Notes under the pieces: generated by a model | Told to the model about the DNA's origin: nothing | Databases searched by the model: none | What the model saw: only the letters and a program-made list of their open reading frames with translations | Translations under genes and position numbers: made by a program | Origin: Verrucomicrobiota bacterium | GTDB taxonomy: Bacteria > Verrucomicrobiota > Verrucomicrobiia > Opitutales > Opitutaceae | DNA length: 54,302 nucleotides | Direction of reading: 5' to 3' | Assembly (NCBI GenBank): GCA_016235555.1 | Contig: JACRKC010000050.1 | Span: 1-54,302, forward strand | In this document: in pieces, positions 16,170-25,000 of the stretch | Position numbering within the stretch: the first letter of the stretch is position 1 | Layout of the letters: the number at the start of each line of letters is the position of its first letter

Positions 16170-17057
16170 TCACTTCGCCGGCGATTGCGCTTTGAACTGC
16201 GCCGTGAGCTCGTTGGTGCGCTCGTCGACCCGTTGACGCACCATAGCGATCTTCTCGAACTGCAAACCCACCGTCTGAAGCGCCGCGATCTGCGCCGGGG
16301 AGAGGCTGTCCTTCAGTTGCACACTCGCCACGGTCCAATCGACCACCGATGTGGTCCCGTCCCTGGCGCGAAGCATCTGCTTCATATTTGCGGCGAGAAT
16401 CTGCGCGGTGCGCTCGATCTGCACTCCGGTGATCGATGCTTCCGAGTAGATTGACGCGCGCGCCAGCCACTGCGCCAGGTTCCACGCTTCCTGGCTGCGC
16501 TGATATTCGCGATATTTGGGTGCGAGCCCGCCAAGAATTTCGGCTTCCTTCTCGCGTTGGAATTTTTTGTTCTCCGCCTCAAGCGTCTTGAACGTGTCGC
16601 TCTTCCGGTCGAGGCCCTGCGTTTCGACGGCGGCGATGAGATCGAGCTGGCGCTGGTTTGCCTGCATGAGCAGGTCCTTCCATTGCTCGATCTGCTGCGG
16701 GGAAAATCCCACCGCACGAAACGTCCTGCCCAACCACCAATCGGGGACATGGCGATACGTCTGCTGGTATTCCGCCAGCAGCGCGGGGTGGTTGGCGAGC
16801 GCCGCCTCGGGACTCAGCTTGCGTGATTTCGCCGCGGAGGCCACGGGCGTTTCGGCGGGCGCAGCCACCGACAGGGCCGCCCGGGTGTCGCGGGCCGCTT
16901 CGACGCGCTGCCGTGCGCCCGCGACGTTGCGGAGCAGGGCGGCGTGTTCCACGGTAAAGGAACCAAGGGCTGATTCGCTCGCGCGGCGTTCCGACCGGGC
17001 GCGGATGGTGAAGCCCAAGCCGAGGGCGATGATCACGATGAGAACAACGGTTTTCAT
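16170..17057 (-). CDS. membrane-anchored coiled-coil protein paired with sigma copy 3
   Basis: Protein of 295 aa, the counterpart of the gene at 12798-13736. It has an N-terminal membrane segment at 3-19 (KTVVLIVIIALGLGFTIRA), a coiled coil to about 62, and a C-terminal domain with GFSPQQIEQWKDLL, a long charged helix, and LSPAQIAALQTVGL. The start ATG at 17057 overlaps the sigma stop as ATGA (17054-17057), a sign of translational coupling and balanced production with the sigma factor. The frame is open further upstream, but that is inside the sigma gene. Function inferred as for the other partner protein; no catalytic motif is seen. Confidence 0.78.
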   Translation of the reverse strand: MKTVVLIVIIALGLGFTIRARSERRASESALGSFTVEHAALLRNVAGARQRVEAARDTRAALSVAAPAETPVASAAKSRKLSPEAALANHPALLAEYQQTYRHVPDWWLGRTFRAVGFSPQQIEQWKDLLMQANQRQLDLIAAVETQGLDRKSDTFKTLEAENKKFQREKEAEILGGLAPKYREYQRSQEAWNLAQWLARASIYSEASITGVQIERTAQILAANMKQMLRARDGTTSVVDWTVASVQLKDSLSPAQIAALQTVGLQFEKIAMVRQRVDERTNELTAQFKAQSPAK

Positions 17058-18577
17058 GGGTTGGCCATTTTTGCGGCGGTGGAGAGCAGGACCTTTCGGC
17101 GGCACTGGGCCGCCCATCCCCGGAGCGCGGCCAACTGGGACGGTGACAGATAATCGTGCACTTCCGCCAGGACCCGCTCCCAATCAGCAGTTCGCTGGAT
17201 GCCAGTGAAGTCCCATCCGCCCGCCGGAATCGGGTTTGGTCGCGCCGATTGGATGGATTGGATCAACCGATTGGCTTGGGCGGCGTTGAGAGGATCCCAG
17301 ATCGTCATGTTGAAATTCTCGACGACCAGCCGCGCATCCCATGCCTGCCAAGCATCCATGAACCGGGCGTCGCTTGCCAGCCTGGCGGGTAGGCCTTCGG
17401 GGCTCGAACAGTCCATCGGACCCCTTGCGTCCCGGCTCGCCAGGTTCATCCCGGACTCAGAGTAACGGCGATTGAACTCCGCCGCGAACTGTTCCAATTC
17501 CTCGGGCGTGAGCTTGAAACCCAGCCCAAGCGGCAAGTGCCAGCGAATTCCGGTCTGGAGGTCGTAATCCCTCTTGAGTCGCTGCAACTGCGGGTCCGCG
17601 TCGAGGAACCGCGTCAGCGCCTGATCGGCTGCTTGTTTTTCGAGGGCGACTGCCTGGGCGGAGGCGGCCCTTTCTGCCGCTTCGCGCGCGGTGACCCGGG
17701 CCTCGGCGAGCGCTGTTTCCTCCGCCTGCGCCCGGGAGGACCATTCCGTCGATTGCCGCCGAAGCGCGGCGACGTCGCTGCGGCCGGACTCCAGCGCGGC
17801 GCCGGCGGCGCGCGCGTGTTGGGCCTCGTAAAGCGCCGTAACCGTGGTGGCCACGGCGACCACGCTCAAGGCGATGGTGGTTTTCGTTGCAGTCATGAAA
17901 GCCAGCAGGCCAGCGGCAACACCCGTGTCCACGGCCTCGCTCATCGCCGCGCCAACGACGCTCGCCGCGAGGCCGGACGGCGCGGCGGTCACGGCCTGGC
18001 GCGCCAGCGCGGTGCCGAGCGCGGCGGAAGTCGACGTGATGCCGCGCTTCGCGAGCAGTCCGTGCAATTTGTCGAGCGCGCGGTCCACGCGCATCCGCGC
18101 GGCATCCTCGCTCAGGTTCAGTGCGGCACCGATCTCGGCGAAAGCGCGTTTCTCAAAAAATCGGAGCAATACTGCGGTGCGGTCCGCGTCGGAAAGCTCG
18201 TCCATCACGTCGTCGAGCACGGGGCGGAGTCTGGCCCAGTCGGCGTCGGGCGCGGCGGCGAAAAGGTTTTGCATGGCGGTGGCTTCCTGCTCGCGGGCGG
18301 CGCGGCGTTGCTCGGCGCGGATGTGATCGACGGCGGCGTTGCGGGTCGCGGTGTAGAGCCAGGCGGTCAGGACGGTGTGGCCGGAGAGTTTCCGCGCCTC
18401 CCGCGCGAGCTTCGTGAAGACCTGCTGCGCCACGTCCGCGGCGGTATGCGCGTCGCCGCCGAGTCGGCGAAGGGCGGCGGAATAGACGAGATTGAGGTGC
18501 CGGCGCACGAGCTCGGCGAAGGCGGCCTCGGATTTCCCGGCGGCCCAGCGGCGGAGGAGCGCGGCATCGTCGTTCAT
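17054..18577 (-). CDS. ECF sigma factor with membrane-anchored C-terminal domain (copy 3)
   Basis: ECF sigma fusion of 507 aa. The start ATG at 18577 is preceded by GAGG about 9 bases upstream and matches the start of copy 2; an in-frame GTG at 18586 is the alternative. Region 2 is about 15-85 (FAELVRRHLNLVYS, DVAQQVFTKLARE), region 4 about 127-178 (LSDADRTAVLLRFF, EDAARMRVDRALDKLH). A membrane segment lies at 233-250, a coiled coil at about 255-320, and the C-terminal domain has FKLTPEELEQF and YLSPSQLAALRGW. The stop overlaps the start of the partner gene. It is most like copy 2 in its first 180 residues, while the tails have diverged strongly. Confidence 0.88.
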   Translation of the reverse strand: MNDDAALLRRWAAGKSEAAFAELVRRHLNLVYSAALRRLGGDAHTAADVAQQVFTKLAREARKLSGHTVLTAWLYTATRNAAVDHIRAEQRRAAREQEATAMQNLFAAAPDADWARLRPVLDDVMDELSDADRTAVLLRFFEKRAFAEIGAALNLSEDAARMRVDRALDKLHGLLAKRGITSTSAALGTALARQAVTAAPSGLAASVVGAAMSEAVDTGVAAGLLAFMTATKTTIALSVVAVATTVTALYEAQHARAAGAALESGRSDVAALRRQSTEWSSRAQAEETALAEARVTAREAAERAASAQAVALEKQAADQALTRFLDADPQLQRLKRDYDLQTGIRWHLPLGLGFKLTPEELEQFAAEFNRRYSESGMNLASRDARGPMDCSSPEGLPARLASDARFMDAWQAWDARLVVENFNMTIWDPLNAAQANRLIQSIQSARPNPIPAGGWDFTGIQRTADWERVLAEVHDYLSPSQLAALRGWAAQCRRKVLLSTAAKMANP

Positions 18578-18607
18578 ACGGATCACCCTCTAAACGGCGC
18601 CGCGCGC

Positions 18608-18624
18608 GAAACCGAACAAAGTTT
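18608..18624 (-). promoter_or_regulatory. conserved element upstream of sigma copy 3
   Basis: Minus-strand AAACTTTGTTCGGTTTC, identical to the element at 15319-15335 and with the same distance to the start codon. Copy 1 has a looser version around 4190-4220 (GTGTGCGGTTTTCGCGCC on the minus strand). Confidence 0.55.
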
Positions 18625-18635
18625 CCTCGCGCCGG

Positions 18636-21600
18636 CTATTCCGCCCGCGCCGCGCGGCCCACGCCGGCGGCGGCGCCGGGGGGGCCGTCTGCGGCGGGCG
18701 CGGTTTCGGCATTTCGCATCCACAGCGCGTACCAGATCCGGCCGAGGTGCTCGCGGAGATCGTCGATGAACGTGTAGAACAGCGGCACGATCACGAGCGT
18801 CAGCAGCGTGGCCGCCATCAAGCCGCCGATCATCGTGCGGCCGAGCGGGGCGTAGGCCATGCCCACGACCTTCGAGTTGCCGAGCGCCATCGGGATCAGG
18901 CCACACACCGTCGTCAGCGTCGTCATCAGGATCGGGCGGAAGCGGTGGCGGCCGGCGTCCATCAACGCTTCGAACCGGCCCATTCCTTCGTGGCGCAGGC
19001 GGTTGGCCATGTCGACAAGCACGATGGCGTTGTTCACCACCACGCCGACGAGGATGACGAGGCCGATGTTGCCCATCACGTCGAGCGGCGTGCCGGTGAG
19101 GTAGAGCAGCCAGTAGACGCCGAGGAAGGAAAACGGCACCGCGATGATCACCGCGAGCGGCAGCACGAACGACTCGAACAGCAGCCCCATCAGCAGGAAC
19201 ACGAACGTCACCGCGAGGATCGCGGCGAACTTCATCGCCTCCTCCGTCTCGGACATCTGGCTGTAGTAGTTGCCCTTGTCCCAGCGGTAACCGCGCGGCA
19301 GGTCGAAGCCCGCCATCGCCTGGTCGACGGCGGCGAAGAGCACGCGCGAATCGCCGCGCGGCGCGCGCGCCGTCACGCGCAGGATCGTCTGGCGCGCCTC
19401 GCGCTGGATCTGGCCGAGCGTGCGTGTCACGCGCAGGTCCGCGATGGTCTCGAGCGGCACCTCGATGCCCGTGTCCGTGGTGAAGGTCATGTTGCGCACG
19501 TCGTCGATCCGCGCCCGGTCCGCCTCGCCGAGCTGGGCGAAGATGCGGATCTCGCGCCCGTCGGGGCCGGGGAAGCGCCCGACCTCCAGGCCGCGGATGG
19601 TGGAGCCGATCGTGCCGGAGATGGCCTGCGGGTTGATGCCGAGGCGCCGCGCGCGATCGCGGTCGAGCTGGATTTGCAGCTCCTGCCCGCCGCGCTCGAG
19701 ATCGGTGTCGACCGACAGCAGGCCCGGGATGGTGCGGAGGCGGCGCACGGCCTCCTCGCCGAGCGTCAGCAGGGTCGCGGTGTCCTCGCCGTAGAGGCTG
19801 ATCGACATCGCGGCGTCGGACGAGCCGCTGCTGCCGCGCTGCAGCGAACGCAGGTTGATGCCGGGCGGGATGGGAAACTTTTCCCGGAAGTCCGTCTCGA
19901 TTTCGTTGCGGTCCATCGGCGGCTGGCGGAGGTCGAGCGAGACGAGCAGCGAATCCCACGCGTAGGCATACCACTGCCGGTTGGGATCGTCCTTCAGCTT
20001 CAGCTGGATGCGGCCGTTGTTGTAGTTGAAGCGGGCTTCGATGCGCTCGACGCCATAGCGTGCGGCCTGGTCGCGCAGGAAGCGCTCCACCGAGGAGAAG
20101 AACTCATCCGCCTTCTCGATCGTGCCGCCGCTGGGCAGGTCGAAGAAGAACCACATCGTCGGCGCGCCGTCCTGGCCGGTGGGGCCGAAGCTGGGGCGTT
20201 TCAGGTTGTTCCTGGCATACGGCAGCGTGGCCATCGCGAGCAGCACGAGCAGCGTGGCCTCGACGCGGTGCGCCAGCACCCAGCGCAGCGCCGCGAGGTA
20301 GCGCTCACGCAGCCACGCGACGGGCCGCAGCTCCGGGTGCTGTTGCCCGCGCGACAGCCGCTGCGCCGCCAGCGGCACGAACACCAGCGCGATGAACAGC
20401 GACGCCAGCAGCGACACGATCACGGGCACGCCGATGCGCAGCATCCAGAAGGTGAAGTCGCCCGCGTGGCCCATCAGCATGAGCGGGAGAAACACGACGA
20501 TGCTCGTGAGCGTGGACATCACCACCGCCAGCCCGACCTCGCCGGCGCCGCGAATCGACGCCGCCGTGGCCTCCACGCCGTCCTGCCGGTGCCGGTAGAT
20601 GTTTTCGACGATCACGATCGCGTTGTCCACGACCATGCCCACGGCGAGGAGCAGGCCCATCATGGTCGCCATGTTGAGCGACCAGCCCATGAAGAAGAGC
20701 GCGACGATGGTGAAGAGCAGCGAGAGCGGGATCGCGAGCGTGAGGATGCCGGTCATGCGCGGCGCGCGCAGGAAGAGGTAGATGATCAAGGCGGCGAAGA
20801 ACCCGCCCCACAGCCCCGAGTCGCGCAGATTGTCGATCGACTGGCGCACCTGCTGGCCCTGATCGAAGAAGATGCCGAACTCGATGCCGGCCAGCTGCGG
20901 GGATTTCCGCAACTCCTCGAGCGTCGCCCGCACCTCGCGGCTGATCCGCTCGATGTTGCCGGTGGAGTCGCGCGTGACCTGCACCCCCACGGCGCTCTGG
21001 CCGTCGACGCGGAACACCCAGTCGCGCCGCGGCATCCGGTAGGCGAGATTGGCCACGTCGCGCAGCCGCAGCCGCCGCGCCGGGTCGATGATCAGCGAGC
21101 CGATCTCGTCGAGCGACGTGAAGCGGCCGAGGGAGCGCACGTAGATTTTCCGCCCTGCCTCCATCACGTAGCCGCCGGAAATCGCGAAATTCTGGCTGCG
21201 GAGATTCGCCATCATCGCCGACACGTCGATCCGGTGGCTGCGCAGCCGCTCATCGAGCAGGTCGACCTGCACCTCGCGTGACTGGATGCCCCAGATGTCG
21301 ACGGTGCCCACGCCCTCGATGCGCTGGAGCGCGGGTTTCACGAAGTTCTCCAGCCGGTAGGCGGCATCGTCCATCAGCTCCTTCGGCAGCCGGGCGACGA
21401 GGCTCATCACGGGGGCATCGTTCTGATCCCAACGCCGCACCCACACGCGGTCGACGTCGTCGGGCAGGTTGGGCTTCACCCGATCCATGCGGTCGCTGAG
21501 CGCGGCGTAGGCGGCGCGCAGGCTCGTGCCGGTCTGGAACTCGACGCGCACGGAGCAATAGCCGTTGCCCGAATAGCTGGAGACCTTCTTCACGTTCGGC

Positions 21601-21896
21601 ACGGTGCCGACGATGTCCTCGATCTTGCGGGTGATCTTCTCCTCCACGTCGCGCGGCGAGGCGTTGGGGTAGCTGGCGCTGATCCAGAGCTGGTTGCCCT
21701 CGTAGCCTTCCGGGAACAGCGCGATGGGGATGCGGGTGGACGCGATGTAGCCCACGAGCACGATGGTGAGCAGGATCATCATCACCGTCACGGGCCGCGT
21801 GACGGAGAAGCGCGGGATGGCGAAGGCGGCGGGCTCGGCGCGCGGGCGGCCGGAGGGCTCCGCAGGCTCGCGGCGGGAAGGATCGGGGGAGCTCAT
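18636..21896 (-). CDS. RND-family efflux transporter, HAE-1 type
   Basis: Inner-membrane proton-driven RND pump of 1086 aa, normal length for the family. The first transmembrane helix is preceded by FSVTRPVTVMMILLTIVLVG. The TM4 relay region is GMVVDNAIVIVENIYR (Asp-Asn rather than Asp-Asp) and the TM10 region GVVVNNAIVLVDMANR, the pattern of the heteromeric or Bacteroidetes-like branch. Porter-domain sequence such as FPEGYEGNQLWISASYPNAS fits drug or small-molecule export. The gene follows the other RND gene on the same strand, 132 bases apart with a hairpin repeat between them. Adaptor and first pump lie upstream; no TolC-type channel gene is present. Substrate unknown. Confidence 0.92.
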   Translation of the reverse strand: MSSPDPSRREPAEPSGRPRAEPAAFAIPRFSVTRPVTVMMILLTIVLVGYIASTRIPIALFPEGYEGNQLWISASYPNASPRDVEEKITRKIEDIVGTVPNVKKVSSYSGNGYCSVRVEFQTGTSLRAAYAALSDRMDRVKPNLPDDVDRVWVRRWDQNDAPVMSLVARLPKELMDDAAYRLENFVKPALQRIEGVGTVDIWGIQSREVQVDLLDERLRSHRIDVSAMMANLRSQNFAISGGYVMEAGRKIYVRSLGRFTSLDEIGSLIIDPARRLRLRDVANLAYRMPRRDWVFRVDGQSAVGVQVTRDSTGNIERISREVRATLEELRKSPQLAGIEFGIFFDQGQQVRQSIDNLRDSGLWGGFFAALIIYLFLRAPRMTGILTLAIPLSLLFTIVALFFMGWSLNMATMMGLLLAVGMVVDNAIVIVENIYRHRQDGVEATAASIRGAGEVGLAVVMSTLTSIVVFLPLMLMGHAGDFTFWMLRIGVPVIVSLLASLFIALVFVPLAAQRLSRGQQHPELRPVAWLRERYLAALRWVLAHRVEATLLVLLAMATLPYARNNLKRPSFGPTGQDGAPTMWFFFDLPSGGTIEKADEFFSSVERFLRDQAARYGVERIEARFNYNNGRIQLKLKDDPNRQWYAYAWDSLLVSLDLRQPPMDRNEIETDFREKFPIPPGINLRSLQRGSSGSSDAAMSISLYGEDTATLLTLGEEAVRRLRTIPGLLSVDTDLERGGQELQIQLDRDRARRLGINPQAISGTIGSTIRGLEVGRFPGPDGREIRIFAQLGEADRARIDDVRNMTFTTDTGIEVPLETIADLRVTRTLGQIQREARQTILRVTARAPRGDSRVLFAAVDQAMAGFDLPRGYRWDKGNYYSQMSETEEAMKFAAILAVTFVFLLMGLLFESFVLPLAVIIAVPFSFLGVYWLLYLTGTPLDVMGNIGLVILVGVVVNNAIVLVDMANRLRHEGMGRFEALMDAGRHRFRPILMTTLTTVCGLIPMALGNSKVVGMAYAPLGRTMIGGLMAATLLTLVIVPLFYTFIDDLREHLGRIWYALWMRNAETAPAADGPPGAAAGVGRAARAE

Positions 21897-21926
21897 GGGG
21901 TGCGCGAAACGCCAGATCTCAAAGGT

Positions 21927-22002
21927 CCAAACGCCAAAGAAACTTCAAATGGCCAAATCCGGATTTTTGAAGTTTTCACCTTTGGGATTTTTTGGCGTTT
22001 GG
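21927..22002. repeat. AT-rich nested palindrome between the two RND genes
   Basis: Arms CCAAACGCCAAA (21927-21938) and TTTGGCGTTTGG (21991-22002) match perfectly. Inside, AACTTCAAA (21941-21949) pairs with TTTGAAGTT (21966-21974), with the palindrome ATCCGGAT at the centre. The composition is much richer in A/T than the surrounding genes. Further GGCATTTTGGCGTTTGGGAT-like units extend to 22020. It fills the gap between two genes that are probably co-transcribed. Confidence 0.7.
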
Positions 22003-22028
22003 CATTTTGGCGTTTGGGATTTCTCCCG

Positions 22029-25000
22029 TCATTTTGCCGTTGGCTGCGCTTCGGCCTGGGCGGCGGATTCGACGCTGGTCGGGCCGCGCTGGCCGGGGAA
22101 GAGATAGTAGAGCGTCGGGATCACCACGAGCGTGAGCAGCGTCGAGACCGACAGGCCCACGATCACCGTGATCGCCATCGGCGCGCGGATCTCCGCGCCT
22201 TCGCCGAGGCCGAGCGCCATCGGGAACAGACCCAGCACCGTCGTGAGCGTGGTCATCAGGATCGGACGCAGCCGCGCGCGGCCGGCCTCGGCGATCGCGT
22301 GGGTCAGCTCGAGGCCGCGATCGCGCAGGGTGTTGATGTAGTCGATCAGCACGATGGCGTTGTTCACCACGATGCCGGCGAGGATGATGAGCCCGAGAAA
22401 CACCATGATGCTGAGCGGGATCCCGCCGAGCCACAGCACCACCACAACGCCGATCAGCGCGAGCGGCACCGTCATCATGATCAGCAGCGGCTGCACGAGC
22501 GACTCGAACTGGCTCGCCATGACGATGTAGACGAGGAAGAGCGCGAGACCGAACGCCAGCAACAGGCTGTCGAGCGAGGTCTGCATCTCGCGGTTCTGGC
22601 CGGCGACGGCGAAGGTGAAGCCCGGCGGACACTCGATGGTGTCGAGCGCGGCGGCGATGTCGCGGGAGACCGTGGCGAGATCGGCGCCGCGGACGTTGGC
22701 GGTGATGAGCGCGGTGCGCTGCTGGTCGACCCGGCGGATCTCGCTCGGGCCCTCGTTGACGGTGAGTTCGGCGACGGCGGAAAGCGGCAGGGGCACGGCG
22801 CCGCCGGGGTTGACGACGAGGCGGCGCAACTCCTCGAGCCCGAAGCGGTCCTCCTCGCGCAACCGCACCACGATGTCGATCATCTGATCCTCCTTCCGGA
22901 ACTGCGTGGCGGCGCGGCCCTGGACCTTGTTGCGCACGAGATCGGCGACGCTGCGCAGGCTGAGGCCATATTCGGCGAGCCGGTCGCGGTGGTAGACGAC
23001 CTCGATTTCCGGGTGGCCGGTCTGGAGCGTCGAGCGGACGTCGACGAGCCCCGGCACCCGGGATGCGAGCACGGCCTCGACCTCGCGACTGAGGCGTTTG
23101 AGGGTGGTGAGGTCGTGGCCGCGCACCTCGACCTCGATCGGACTGCGGAAGCTGAAGAGCGCGGGATACGAGACCTCGAGTTTCACCTCCGGCAGATCGC
23201 GAAACTCGGCGCGGATGCGGTCGATCAAGGTGAGTTCGGCCGTGGCGGGCAGGCCGGGCTTGAGGCGCACGGTGAGTTGCGCGGTGTGCTCGCCGACTTC
23301 CTTGGTCGCCGTGGAGCTTTCGTCGGCCCCCACGGTGAGCGCGGTGCGCTCGACCTCGGGCTGCTTCATCACGCGGGCATCGATGCGGGCGGCCACCTCG
23401 GCGGTGCGCTCGATGGGCGCGCCGACCGGCAGGGTGAGGTCCAGGTTGAACTCCCCCTGGTGCACCTGCGGAATCAGTTCCTTGCCGAGCCGCGGCACGA
23501 GCACGAACCAGCACAGAAGAAACGCCACGACCGATCCGCCGATCACGGCCACCCGCCGGCGCAAGGCCGCCGCGATGAGCCGCGGGTAGGCATCCTGCAC
23601 GCGCTGGTAGCCGCGCTCGAACCAGCCCAGCCCCGCCTCGGTCGCCGGCCCGCCCACCGCCGTGAACGCCCGCATCAGGCCGGTCAGCAGCTGCGCGGCC
23701 GCGAGGCCCGCGGTCTGCAACACCGAGCCCGCACCGCGCAACGCCACCTCGGTGGCGAAGCGCGCCACCACGAACACAAACGGCAGCACGCCCGGCACGC
23801 ACACCAGCACGATCACCCACCAGTCCTGGACCTTGAACCACTGCTGCGGCGTGAAATACCACGGTCGCGCCGGGGCGCCGGGCAGGCCCGGCATCATCAT
23901 CGGGGACAGGCCGGGCGGCAGCGGCGGTCCGCCGGGCGCGGCGGGGCCGAGAAACTTCCGCGTGATCAGCCACGCCGCGACGCCAAGCGCCGGGCCGACG
24001 AGCAGCGCGAGCCAGCGCCAGCGGCGCGCGACGAGCCAGCGCCACGAACTCGCGAGCCCGGACGCGATCCGTTCCGGCGCGGAAAACACCAGCAGGCCCG
24101 GCCACACGCGGTCGCTGGAGATTTTCCCGAGCGTGTCGGCGGCGCACCACGCGGCGAAAGTGGCGAACCAGGTGGCCGCCGGCGTCAGGAGGCTGGGTTC
24201 GACGGACGAAACCGCCGCGATGTTCGACGGCCCCGTCGCCTCGCCCGCCACGGCGGCGCGCGCGCGGCGCCGCAAGCGCCAGCGCTCGATCGGCCACACC
24301 AGCGGCCACAGCGCGACGGCGACGGCGGTCACGGCCGCCTTCATGACCGCGGCCACCACGACCACGACGCCCCAGCCGGCGCGCACGACGGCCCCGCCCA
24401 GGCCGCGCCAGGCGTGGGCGAGGCGCGATTCGCCTTCGCGGCGCGCGGGGAATTGCAGGAATTCGCCGCCAGCCCGCCTCGTCACCGCGGCGGCCACGCC
24501 GGGCGGCGCGTCGCTCCCGAACTTCCGCGACGCCAGCATCGGAATCAGGAACAGCGCCGTCGCGAGCGACGCCAGCAGCGAGAACACCACGGTGAGCGCC
24601 ATGTCGCCGAACAACTGCCCCGCCACACCCTCGACGAACACGATCGGGAAGAACACGGCGACGGTCGTGAGCGTCGACGCGATCACGGCCATGCCCACTT
24701 CCTGCGTGCCGCGCACCACCGCGGTCACGAGTTCGTCGCCCTCCTCGCGGCAGCGAAAGATGCTTTCGAGGACGACGATGCCGTTGTCCACCAGCATGCC
24801 GACACCCAGGGCGAGGCCACCGAGCGAGATGATGTTGAGCGAGACGCCCGTCATATACATCGGCGCAAACGTCGCCACGATCGAGATCGGGATGCTGAGG
24901 CCGATGATGATCGTCTGGACGACGTTGCGGAGGAAGAGATAGAGGATCGCGATGGCGATGATGGCGCCCGAGAAGGCATTGCTTTTCACCTCGTCGATGG

